Shown here: in pieces, positions 27,469-37,796 of the stretch
Layout of the letters: every line of letters starts with the position of its first letter
Numbering within the stretch: the stretch's first letter is position 1
NCBI GenBank assembly: GCA_036937835.1
Contig: CM072866.1
Span: 15,904,501-15,968,500, forward strand
Source of the DNA: Pampus argenteus
Lineage: Eukaryota; Chordata; Actinopteri; Scombriformes; Stromateidae
Direction of reading: 5' to 3'
Length of the DNA stretch: 64,000 nt
Made by a program: the position numbers and the translations under genes
The notes under the pieces: generated by a model
Told to the model about the DNA's origin: nothing
The model's input: the letters and a program-made list of their open reading frames with translations, nothing else
Databases searched by the model: none

Positions 27469-29076
27469 GTCTCTGTCATGTCATCTATCTGTTGCATGAC
27501 ACTGGACACACTTCTCCTCCTCCTCTTCCTCGCTTTGGCTGCCCAGAGCCTCCATGCTGGTTTGTGTCTGCTGGCTATGTCCTTGGATAGAGGTCAGGTG
27601 GGTTTCCTTTAGTGTGAGGGGTCTCTCCTCAAGCTACTGTTTGCATGTGTGTGTGTGCGTGTGTGTGTGAGAAAGCCGTTTAGGGAGGGAGAGTAAACAT
27701 TATTACCGAATGTGTGCGCCTGGTAAAGCTCAAGGACGTGTGTTGTTTATGTATGTGTGTGGCCATGCATGTTCTTTCCTGCCAGTGATTGCCCTTGACA
27801 TACACACAAGAGGATAAGCACACACCTGACTGCCTGCATTTGTGTGCGGCTGAGACAAGTGCATGTGCGCAGTGTGTGCATGCATGCTTGTGTTTCCTCA
27901 GGATAAACAATGCCATCCAACCCTATTATGAATCTGCTGAGCAAACTGACACTGATTGTACGCAGCTCACACATTCACAGAACAGAATGCACACAAAACT
28001 CAGCCTCTGAATCAACTTACACATGCAGGGTGACACAAGTGCATCTGAGTTTTTGGGCCAAGATGGCTACACTTGACCTCAATCACTCCACATGGAGAGA
28101 ATTTCTGTGAAGGAGGGGGTGGAAACTCACTACAAAGCCAACACCTGAGGAGCAACAGCAAATGGAACAGTTGGCTGGTGGTGCCTAGCTGCAATAATGA
28201 ATTACCTGAAAAAATCCCACTGGGATGCATAGCCGCCTGCTCACAGTTCAGTAGAGAATTGGAAGCATGGATCTCCATGTGCATGTCCCATGTCCCATGT
28301 CCATGTGGCTGCATGTGTGTGTGTGTGTCATCCTCTGCATAATAAACCGGTCATTTGGCTGTCTGAGGAATAGTGCTAATTGCTGCCAAAAGTGACATCT
28401 AGAGCTTTGTTCCTACCTGAGCGTTTTGGTGGTCATGTCAGCTGCTGTGATGCCATGATACACCAGTGTTTCATTCCACACCGGGTTCAGTGTATTCTTC
28501 AGGGTTTTTGTACGTAGCTTGTTTGCCTGTAGAGGGGAGAGTAAAAGAAATCTGAATAAAGACATCCATGGGAAGGGAAGGATCAAAAGAAGGAATGAGG
28601 AGTGAGGAATGTTTAAAGGGCGGGGGAGCAAACTCATCAGATCAGCAAAAAAGAAAGGGAATAAGAGATCATGAAAAACAAGAAAAAACGAGTGGCACTA
28701 AAAGATCAAGGGAGAGGGAGAGAAAGAGAGTGAGGCAACATCATTTATCTCTGTCCCTCAGGACATCACAGACATCTGCTGCCTACTTTGTAGAGGAGAG
28801 TGAGAGGACGCAAGGCTTCCCTCACCTCACCTGTCCGTCTGTCTCCTCCCCAATGTGATAAGATGGTGCATTAACAGCAGTCAGACCTCCAAAACAAGCA
28901 CTGTGTCTCGAAATACAGCACAACGCAGCAGCCAATTAAACTGCACAACACATAGTTTCACCATCAATAAATACCATAAATAAAGTTTGCAACCGCTCGC
29001 TGCCTCATTCCCTACAGTTGCCTTAAGGATGTGTTCATCTTGTTTAAGTTTTTATTTTGGATTTCCTTTCTCGTTT

Positions 29077-29108
<32 letters not shown>

Positions 29109-30278
29109 GTTATATATCTGTCCGACAGCGGAGATGGAGCAGTCTGTGGGTCCGCTGTCTGTCCACTGTGTGATGGAGAGGGTGCTGATCATTGTCCATG
29201 ATGGATAACAGTTTATTCAGACTTGCATCATTAAAAAAATGCATTTTCATTGACTTCCGATGCAGTGACATTTTCCTGTTTACTAATCTTGCAAAGCCAA
29301 ACCTCTGGTTTAAATGCTGAAGTTCTACACAAATTCTTCTCATAAAATATGGCTTAATAAGACCTTGTAGAGCTAAAAGCAGAACTAATTTCCTGTTCTG
29401 AGCCGCGGGAGTGGCTATCATGGGTGTTCAAAGTGTTTACTTAAGTACTGTTAGTAGAAATCTGAGGTATTTCATTTTTATGCTACTTTACTTCTACGTT
29501 TAACACATTATCTTACATTTTAATGCATGCATATTTACATGCATTTCTTACACAGCTAGCAGTAGTTACACTGCATATTTACACATAGATGAACACTGAA
29601 AAGACTGCTGAAATAATATGTTTTTCTAATTGCCAACAAATCCCATAAAAATCCAAAACTAACAACGAATTGAAAAAGCATCCTCCATTTATCCAACCAC
29701 TGATATTCCTCTTTGCCATAAAGCTAAAGTTTTGTCCAAAAACCAACAAAATACATCAATCAGCCACACAGCTGCACTGGCCGACATGTTTCTTCATTAG
29801 CATGAATGTGGTACTAGTTTATTTTGAGTCAGTCCTACGTACAATGCACCTTGCATCATATATACGAATAGTGCAGCGTTGGCGCTGCTGTAAATACTCA
29901 CAAGAACACCAAATGTAAATGTAATAATCTGCCGCTGAAAATAACCACAACGAATATATTATCTACTCATTTTTGAATATTTTATGGTCGAAAAAAAAAG
30001 TGCCTAGCTGTAAAGAATCAGTTATAATAATTCATCTATATAATATCTAAGAACAGGGGCCATCCAGTAAAAGTATCAACATTTTAGCTAATAATACTTT
30101 TATGTAAGTAAAAGATATTTTACAGATCTACACAGATCTATTTCTTAGTATTCCTACATTGTAGTATTTAATCCAGCACTATTGTTTATGCAAAATGATA
30201 TGCTGTATGGTCAGCTGTTACAGAAAGTGTGGCTGCTACATATGCTGTCAGGATAGTCCTGCTTAGAGGATAAACACC

Positions 30279-30338
<60 letters not shown>

Positions 30339-33300
30339 CTCCTCAGGGCCAGATGCCGAACCCTCTCTTTCGTCTTCTTTTCCTTGCTCTGGTTTTGTCC
30401 ACTTTGTTCTGCATGCGCTACCTCCATCTCTTCTTCCCTCTCCTCCCTCATTCCCAACACTGCCCCCTCTTTGTCCTCCATTTCCTGCTGCAAAGTTTTT
30501 GGCTTGTCTGCAAGAGTCAGCCCTGCAGAGCTTAATCCATGAAGAGAACAAGTGTTTCTGATGTCATGTCATTTGTCTTGATTCATTATTGTGCGGGAGT
30601 CACGACTTACAGTGGTGTTGTATCGCTGCATATGTGCCAGCACAACTAAACTTCATAACAATTCCTTAAATGCAACATCTACAAACATTTAAAACAACAG
30701 TTCCCTTTTTCTGTCCACTGTCACTCCCTGCCTCCATTTTCGCAGCTCACCAGTGCTTTTGCATCTGTTTCTAAATGTTTTATCTCTAGCTCTCCATCTG
30801 TCCATCACACTCTCTCTCCTCTCTTTCCACGTGCCTGCAAAGATATGTTTTACTTATTTCACACTCCCTCTCTTTTCATCGATACTTCCTAAAGTTGTGG
30901 ATGAAGAGAAGGTGCGGGTTTACATGATTAGGTATATACAGATGAAAACACCAGTGACCACCATAGAGGCACTAGTAACAACTGTGTCCATGTATGTTTG
31001 TGTGTGAGAAGGAAAGAGGGAGTGAGAGAGAAGGACGGAGGGATGAAGATAGCATCACACATCTCTGACTGTGACTAAAGCCTTATGTGTCTGCATATAC
31101 GCAAGGTCATGCGTGGCATGTGTTGCTGTGTGTGTTTGGCATCACAAGACAGCATGCTTGAGTGTATACTGCATGGTTACACAGCGTATGCTGCAGGGTG
31201 TGAGAGTAAGAAGGAAGGAAGACATGTGGACCGAGGAGATGTGCGTTCTGCTCATAGTAGAAACTGAAACATTTTGTTCTCTGGATCATTCATTACAATA
31301 CTTGCATGCTGTGTCTGAGTGTGGACAAGAGTAGGTGTGTGAGTGTGTGTCCGTCATCCTCTCTTCTACGTGTGCTTGCTCCCACTTTTCAAGTGACGTG
31401 GCCCCGGTCTGGTGGATATTTAACGGTGTTTCATGGGTACTTACCTACTCATTGACGCTTTCTCTGCACCCCCCCCCCCCCCCCCCCCCACCACCACCAT
31501 CCCTCTCCCCCATCAACACTCGGCTGTTGACGTGAGCCGTGTAACAATCCTCCCTGTTTCCATGACAACCACCTGCTGCTGTCCTCCCCTCATCTGTCTC
31601 TCCCTCCCTCCCTTTCTACACTCCCTCTCTCTCTCACTCTTCCCCTTTTCCTCCCTCTCAGTTGTCTCCCTCCTCTCCACACACCGTTGGTATTTCAAGG
31701 TCAAAGAGGGTCATAGTGAGATAGTGAGATATAGACAGAGATACGGGTGGAAAGTGGGGAAAGAAGAGCAGTAACAATGGCTGAGAAGACAGACAGAGGA
31801 AGGCTGGAGGACAAAAATCCCCCAGACGTTGTTATTGTTAGCACCTTCGACCTCAGACAGTTGCCTCATTCAATCTATCTTGGCTCAGCGTCCTGCCTGT
31901 GCTTATCATAGCCTCATTTTGTGTCAACCTTGAGCCAAAATGGCCGACAACAGGTTGCATTCTGTTGGAGTTGGAGATTGCTGTTGTGGTGAGCCTTATC
32001 GTTCCTGCTGCAAACAAGACAAGAGCAGTGCAGCAGACCAGAACGTGTTTGCGCTTGATAAAGCAGAGCATTGGACGGGCAACATTAAGTAGCAGCTAAG
32101 CGAAATGCTCTCTGCTCAATGCCTCGAGATGACACACTAAATTAGCATGCTGCCACATTAAGTTTCAACGAGAGCATTTTTTTTTTTACCTTTTTGTGGT
32201 GTCTGATAAACAAGAATCGACAAGGGAGATTATTTACAAAAAGTAAATAATTGTTGGGTTTTAAAAAATTTTTTTTTCCAGAAGTCATCTTCTTTTCCTT
32301 CTGATTTGTGTGTGATGTAGGATTTCATGAGAGAGCGTCAGTGTCTGGGAGACAGCATGCCGCACAGTGTGGTAGCATGTTACGTTAATTGCCACTGAGG
32401 TAAGGTTGGAGCAGTGACCTTGCTAGCCCCGGGGAGAAGATGAAGCTTGACGTATGGATCAGCCAGCCCATTGGAGTCCATGGCTTTCAGTCCCTGTGGA
32501 CACAAGCAGACATACACACACACACACACACACATGCACACACACACACAGAAACACACACAGGCACACATACTGTAGTGTCAAAGGTGACGTCATCATG
32601 CCCTCAAACACAACTGACAGGGTCAAAAAAAGACAAATATGACAGACCTCCTCTACTGTAGTTACATCTCAGAAGCGCTACTGGGTGTTTCTTTCTATGC
32701 TGCTGTTTCCTACACTCTCCGACTCCTTTGTGTTGTCCTCAAGGGAACCATTCGTCAAGATTTATAATTAACATCATTTGACAGTACACAATATGTAATA
32801 TGAGGCTTGTGTCCTTGTACGATGGACATACTAAATGCGTTTGCTACAGTAACAGGGCGCTCTCATCCAACATTTCCTAGTGCCAGTGAGAGGATTTTGT
32901 CTTGAATTAACAAGCTGTGGAGAGTCTGTGGCGAACATGTTGCTTTAAAAAAGGCTGAGAGAAGGTAGTCTGACATCTTATGCAAAAGTGTTACAGGATA
33001 ATTGTTTTCATTGGGCTCTCAAGGAGGATTATGAGACGACACACGCATAGACAGAGGTCTGTTTATCTGAAGAATTGTTTATATTGGAATTGTGCATACC
33101 TTTGCCTTGTGAATTGTACAATGAAGACAGTTGTTTTCCTGATCAAAGAGCAGGTTGAACTCCAACGTTCCCAGGTAGGCTGAAAACAACACAAAACATG
33201 GCAATTACTGCCTGGCAAAGGGACAGACACACTCAGTCACACATACACACTGGAAAGCTCTGAGTCATATTTGTAGCAGATGGCCGCTTAAAAACATGAC

Positions 33301-34013
33301 GCCGCCTAATATGAATTGATCTGTCTTCTTTGATTACTGTTTGGGAATGTGCAGAAACTTACAGTCCCACTATTGCGACGCTGTCTAATAAATCATCGGA
33401 GGCGCCGTGTCACACAAACTAGGAGTGACACACACTTTGGAAAAAAATGCTTGACTCCACAATTACTAGGCAAGCATATGTTGTGCTTCAGAGGAAAAAA
33501 GAAAAACTAATAGAAACTCATTTGAAGTAAAAAGAAGAGGATGAATCTCCGAAGTTTTGCCTTCCAATTTTCACGTGAATGAACACACACATATACACAC
33601 ACCTTTGATCACCCCTCTAAGAACTCACTGTCATCATCATCAGAGTCGAGCATTTCCTCCCTGTCTCCATCATTGTCCCCCCTCTCCCCATCTTTGTATC
33701 CTCCAACCATCTCCCCGTTGAAAGTCTCCTCCTTCAGGATCTTCTTCTCCCTCGGGGGCGGTGGTGTGCAGGGGTAGTCGTGGAAACGTGGGAAGAAGTC
33801 TGAGATCTGTGGGATGGGAAGGATGGGGCCTGGGCACACGTTTATGGCAAAGTGCTCCTGCATAGAGATCTTGACTGGCGAGGGAGGTGGCAGGGCGGAG
33901 GAGTGGGGCGTCGCCAAGGGGGAGGTGGCAGATGAGGAGGGGGTGGAGGTGGAGGAAGGGGGGATGGCCAGGTGGGAAGTGGAGGGGGGCGGTGGGGGTT
34001 TGGAGACGCTCAT
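12172..34013 (-). CDS. doc2g: Double C2-domain protein of the DOC2 family, probably Doc2 gamma
   Basis: Ten coding exons, read high to low: 33629-34013, 33100-33179, 32419-32493, 28417-28526, 22471-22597, 22095-22151, 21160-21284, 14759-14840, 14376-14472, 12172-12311. They join in phase into 1278 nt, 425 residues, ending TAG. Exon 1 has a Pro/Ser/Thr-rich start, the Munc13-interacting segment (EHFAINVCPGPI, QISDFFPR) and an acidic tail. C2A spans exons 2-5 (YLGTLEFNLLFDQ, MDSNGLADPYVKLHLLPG, LNPVWNETLVYHGIT, CDMDRLGRNEFIGE). Exon 6 is a linker. C2B spans exons 7-10 (RGRILVSLCYN, LAAMDSNGYSDPFVK, KKKTLNPEFNE, SVWDYDLGMSNDFIG, HWFDCLKNKGKKVEYWHTL). DOC2 proteins bind phospholipid, SNAREs and Munc13 and tune vesicle release. 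The DOC2 family is certain. The gamma paralogue is inferred from linkage to tmem134/cabp4-type genes (human DOC2GP lies in 11q13). An acceptor at 34032 shows a 5' non-coding exon further upstream. Confidence 0.9.
12841..14375. other. doc2 intron 9 (last intron) content
   Basis: Part of the intron between 12312 and 14375. It holds a T17-type homopolymer near 12865-12881, pyrimidine-rich DNA around 13610-13800 and no coding exon I can support. The open frames here translate low-complexity DNA. Confidence 0.5.
14885..15065. repeat. Degenerate teleost interspersed repeat in doc2 intron 7
   Basis: The segment beginning GGTATAGTTTGACATTTTAG and running through CTTAGATGATAAGTGTGATAC and TTTAGCTTCATATTTAC resembles a repeat I know as very abundant in percomorph genomes (usually starting with a TTTGACATTTTGGGAAATA-like block). 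It lies in the intron 14841-21159. No coding capacity is seen. The family was not verified. Confidence 0.5.
15066..21159. other. Large doc2 intron 7, non-coding
   Basis: Apart from the repeat at its lower end, the intron shows AT-rich sequence, A-tracts at 16322-16337 and 19195-19215, and a CA microsatellite at 19593-19619. No exon with a credible splice pair and family match was found. Confidence 0.55.
19593..19619. repeat. CA microsatellite
   Basis: An uninterrupted CA run in doc2 intron 7. Confidence 0.9.
21565..21676. repeat. Tail of a teleost dispersed repeat in doc2 intron 6-7 region
   Basis: The text GTGTCATGAGATAACTTTTG followed by GATTTGGTGCCATATGAATA and an AAAATTGACTTGACTTGACT tail resembles the 3' end of a widespread fish retroposon that normally ends in AAATTGAATTGAATTG-like repeats. 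It lies just upstream, in gene sense, of C2B exon 7 (21160-21284). Confidence 0.5.
22182..22240. repeat. GA microsatellite in doc2 intron 5
   Basis: A nearly pure GA run interrupted by GG and GAC. On the gene strand it is a CT tract ending about 30 bases before the acceptor of exon 6 at 22152, so it extends the pyrimidine-rich region. Confidence 0.9.
22412..22449. repeat. CA microsatellite next to doc2 exon 5
   Basis: A pure CA run about 20 bases beyond the donor of exon 5 on the gene strand. A second CA run at 22609-22634 sits about a dozen bases upstream of the exon 5 acceptor, so this exon is bracketed by two CA repeats. Confidence 0.9.
22609..22634. repeat. CA microsatellite upstream of doc2 exon 5
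   Basis: A CA run on the plus strand that reads as TG on the gene strand and replaces much of the usual pyrimidine tract before the AG at 22598-22599. Confidence 0.85.
23515..23705. repeat. Teleost interspersed repeat with TTAGCATGCTAACA core
   Basis: The text GTTAGCATGCTAACACGGTA, then GTGAACATGGTAAACATTAT and GGTGAGCATGTTGGCATGAT, matches a widespread fish repeat with alternating TTAGCATGCTAAC blocks. The copy is degenerate, with unclear edges. Confidence 0.55.
24591..24627. repeat. CA microsatellite
   Basis: An almost uninterrupted CA tract in doc2 intron 4. Confidence 0.9.
27418..27468. repeat. CT microsatellite
   Basis: A CT tract with one TTT interruption near its end, in doc2 intron 4. 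Confidence 0.9.
30282..30335. repeat. CT microsatellite
   Basis: A 54-base uninterrupted CT tract in doc2 intron 3, the longest pure dinucleotide run I see in the window. Confidence 0.9.
31469..31489. repeat. Poly-C (poly-G on doc2 strand) tract
   Basis: Twenty-one consecutive C followed by ACCACCACC. On the transcribed RNA of doc2 this is a 21-G run inside intron 3. Confidence 0.9.
32514..32551. repeat. CA microsatellite flanking doc2 exon 3
   Basis: CA repeats with small interruptions begin about 20 bases upstream, in gene sense, of the acceptor of exon 3 at 32494-32495. Its pyrimidine tract is short. Confidence 0.85.
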
Positions 34014-35324
34014 GTGGATTGTCGAATGGGACTGTGGGGTGAAATGACAAGGTGGGATGAAGATGAAAAGAGAAAGAAATGAATGAAAGACAAACAGAAT
34101 AACAGCCGGGATCATAGCAGAGGGGAGGAACAAGAGGCTCTGAACTAGAAGAGAAAAACAAAACAACACATATCATTGCCTCCTCTGAGTTTCCAACTGT
34201 CTATATTCTGAGTTTGTGCGGCAGCGGCAGCGGCACGGGTCAATCCTTTTTGAAGGCGAGTCAACACACGCAATATGTGTTGAAATTCACGACACATCTG
34301 AAACATCCTGCAGAAATATGTCTCCGTTTTCATCCGTTGATGCAATCCTGACTTCTTAAAAGGCCAAAATAGAATTTGCCAGAACCTTTGGCACTTCAAG
34401 TGTGACTCACACATTGTGTCAGCACACCAAGTCTGTTCTCTGAATGAATATTCAAATGCATTGCTGTAAAGTATGAACAAGCGATGTCACTTGTGTATCT
34501 TCACTTTAACGCTTCCCTTATCTCTCTCGTATACTCCTCTCTCTCATCTGCAAGTCCCCTGAGCAATATTTACATAATACGATTTGAATCCTTTCTCAGT
34601 CCTTAGCATATTTTGTCACTAAATGAAGCGTAATAACCTACCAAACTCCAACCTCGTTAAGCCAAAATCATTTCCTATTTTCATCACGGTGATTAAAAGA
34701 GACTGAAGACATGTTTTTCTCATACGCGCTATCACCGTGCCTGTGTCTCTTGATTATTTAAAGAGCCGGTTTGATATCAGTGATCACAGGGGGCAAACCC
34801 TTAAGCTCAGATATAAAAGTGTTTCCCTTGTTCGCTGGTGCTGTTCCAGTAATGGGCTAACCTCCAAGCTTAAACTGTTATAGATGGTCATTTATCATCT
34901 TAATGATAATCAATGAAAAATAACAGTAATTCTAAACAACACAGTAGACAAACGAGGAAAATCCACTTCGTAAACAAGCACCTTCGCTTAAGCATAATCT
35001 GAATCACTCTTACTAACACAGCTCCAAAGGCAGGTCGTTTGAGGACGCGTGTCACTTGTCATCCCCCTATGTATTGCATATGTCCATCATGTCACTTGTG
35101 GTTAGTGTCATCTTGCAACAGTTGCTCCTTTTTGTCAAGGCAGTTTGTCCCTTTTAGTATATTTCAATATTTGTATTTCCTTTTTTCTAATGAAACAATT
35201 CTGCTCTTTTGGTTTTTGACTGATGCATCTGTTATTTGAACATAAATGATCAGCCTTCATTGAAGCTGTATTAGTTGTCCTGTGCTGCTTTGAAAACTCA
35301 CACATCAAAGTGTTGACTCTAGGG

Positions 35325-35600
35325 CTGTTGTGAGTAAGGATAATGTTCATTATTGATTAATCTACAATTTTTTACGATTAACCGATTAAGTGTTTAGTCT
35401 ATTAAATGTCTGACATTTGTGAAAATGCCTCGAACCCGAGCTGATGTCTTCAAATGTTGCCAAAAGTCCAAAAACCCAAAGGCATTCAGTTTATAATAGA
35501 ATGGAAAAAATAGAGAATTATTGGCATTTTGCTAGAAAAAATAAGTTCATCAATTATGAAAATGGTTGACAATCATTTAATTGAGTAACTGCTTGTTAAC
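35325..35600. repeat. Teleost interspersed repeat, second copy of the 1443 family
   Basis: It opens with ATTGATTAATCTAC and CGATTAACCGATTAAG, then GTCTATTAAATGTCTGACAT, then CCAAAAGTCCAAAAACCCAA and a CATTCAGTTTAT block, and ends AATGGTTGACAATCATTTAA. This resembles the fish repeat rich in ATTAATCGATTAAT. It shares the CATTCAGTTTA-type block with the segment at 1443-1622. Confidence 0.55.
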
Positions 35601-37024
35601 TGCCTGGCGCCTTTTAAATACTACGTTTTTTTCCATTAGGTGTGTATATTATTATTGTTGGTCCTAATTTATGCGGTATGTATGCTGCCAAGAGAATAAA
35701 ATGAAAATGTTGCAGACGTATGTAGAAGCCATGAAAAAACAACAACAGTGAATGTGAACATACTAAGATTTTGTTTTGCTTGTTTACATCAGTCTTCATA
35801 GAACATACCGTCTATTTCTTTCTGACACACACACACACTCACATACATGTTTCTATAATGAATACACTGTATGTTTTTGGAAGCTCATCTACTAACAATA
35901 AAGTCAATATACATTGTCCATATCCAAACAGAACAAGACAGTTGCAAACTTGCATCTCGCTCCTTCCTCACTATACTCAGGTACAGCCCTTAAACAGACT
36001 CCCACTGACACACACAAACACGTGCATAAACACCCTACACACAGATAAGGACCTCAAACTACCTGTTTCCTTTTTTTTGATACCTTCACTCATTCAGTCA
36101 CTTGCACTGCTCTTATGTAACAACACCCAAATTCACTGCTTGGGTACCCACATACAAACAATCACTTGCAGCATGTTGCTTACAAACTCATTTGCTCTAT
36201 ATCTCTATTACATACAGAGACACTGACACACATGCACAAATATAGCCATCCACATACGTACCCAGGGACAGACTTCATCTGTGCCGGTACTCCATCTTGC
36301 CTGCTCTCACGTCCTTAGTCTCTCACACACTGAGGAGCATGCAGACCAGTACTGAGTCAATATATCTCTCTGTACTCTCTCTCTCTTTCTCTCTCTGTCT
36401 TTTTTCATCGTTTGCTCTCCTCCTCTCCTCTCCTCTGTCCCTCCCTCTTTCCCTTCCCCTTAGTTGTGACGTATCTGGTTAAAATCCCCGTCAGTCCTTT
36501 GCAGACTGTGCATATAGTACTGTCACTCACTTTCTCAGCAGTGAGGAGATTTAAGGAAACCCGGGAAAAAAGGGGGTGGGAGTGTGTGTGTTTTGATGGT
36601 GATGGTAAAGATGGTGGTGGATGAGGTGGGTATGGGTGGTGGTGGTGCAAACAGATCGACAGAGGAAGTGACAGACAGTCAAGCAGAGCAAGACAGAGAA
36701 ACAGATGAGGAGCCAAACCGACATCACACACAGACACGCTACACAGTGACACCACCAAAAACAAATACACAGAGAAACAGATATACATACAGTACACGGA
36801 GAGGGAAATGGATGTGAAAACAACACAAAAAGAAAATATTGTTCTATGATGAAAAAAACAACAACAACAATAACCACCCACTGGAGGACAGAGAGAGGAA
36901 ATTAAATTCAACGTGTTGACTGAGCTGAACAGAATACACTGCCAGCCGTACAATCACATTGCCAGATTACTTTGTGTTGGCAAAGACTATGGTCAATATC
37001 AGCCAGGCATATGTGTGAATGTGA

Positions 37025-37025
<1 letters not shown>

Positions 37026-37074
<49 letters not shown>

Positions 37075-37078
37075 GTGC
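37026..37078. repeat. TG microsatellite
   Basis: A TG tract with one C interruption near its end. Confidence 0.9.
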
Positions 37079-37433
37079 TTTGTCTGTTTGCATCCAACTG
37101 TGGCAGCTCTCACCTGCCTCAGTAATACAATGAATCAAAGACAACAATGCATCAGTAACAGTGGACTTGTACAGGGTGACACTGCAGTAAATTATTGCTG
37201 AAGACAAAAATGAACGGATGAAGGAGAAGGCTTAGGGATAGATGAACGGCTGCGAGGGTGTTTAAGAGAGAGAAATCTCAAAGGCAAATGTATGAGAAGT
37301 TGAGAACGAAAATACTTCAAGGGATTAGAAATGGACATAAAAAAAACTATAAAAAACAATATAAAAAAAACAACCTCTCATTGAGAAAGCTAAAAGCACA
37401 TACCGGAGAGTGTTGTTTATTCAATAGCGATGA

Positions 37434-37796
37434 TGTGACCATGAAGAAGGGATCTCCGCAGACACTGTCTTTGCATGTATAAAGCAGGTTTATTACAAAT
37501 TAATACAGAAGCAAAGTCCAGCATCAGACAGGCCCCATGGAGACCTGGAGAACTTAAATATGAAACACTCTTTGTCTCTCAGTATTTAAAGTTTCTTACA
37601 CATTAATCATACAATCATGTGTGGCACTAATTACATTACTAACTACTGTCATATACCAGAAGGGAAGTAGAGCGCCTCTTATTACCTTCTCAACCACACA
37701 GCCACTTTATAACCTTATTAACCATCTCTGTATAGAAAAACACATAACTCATAACATCATATAGATACTACAAGACCTTCTTTTGATTGCAGCACA
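37434..37796 (-). mobile_element. Candidate solo LTR, minus sense
   Basis: Read on the minus strand, this 363-bp stretch begins TGTG and ends CACA. It has a TTTAAATA TATA-like box about half way and a single AATAAA followed by CTGCTTTATACATGCAAAG near the end, the order expected for U3-R-U5 of a retroviral LTR. The chosen ends do not show a clear target duplication (GATGA before, TGGCA after), so the true ends may differ. It is unlike the LTRs at 53303 and 59756. It could instead be a non-retroviral repeat. Confidence 0.4.

Larger units (their letters stand above)
22598..28416. other. Large doc2 intron 4, non-coding
   Basis: The intron holds a short T-rich tandem motif at 22965-23010 (three GGACTCACG/GGACTCTG units spaced by T runs), a degenerate repeat at 23515-23705, CA runs at 24591-24627, a CT run at 27418-27468 and A-tracts at 24163-24175 and 26368-26383. 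No supported exon was found. Confidence 0.55.
28527..32418. other. doc2 intron 3, non-coding
   Basis: The intron contains an AT run at 29077-29101, segments resembling a TACTTAAGTA-type fish repeat in inverse orientation at about 29440-29520 and 30060-30180, a CT run at 30282-30335, a 21-base poly-C tract at 31469-31489 and pyrimidine-rich flanks. No exon was found. Confidence 0.55.

Noticed and set aside
27202..27612. 136-codon plus-strand frame
   Set aside because: It translates a CT microsatellite into Ser-Leu repeats and lies inside doc2 intron 4.
33814..34047. Gly/Glu-rich plus-strand frame
   Set aside because: It is the reverse complement of the Pro/Ser-rich doc2 exon 1.
36405..36953. 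182-codon minus-strand frame between doc2 and cabp4
   Set aside because: It starts in low-complexity pyrimidine/purine DNA, with hydrophobic and His/Pro-rich patches and no family similarity or codon pattern.
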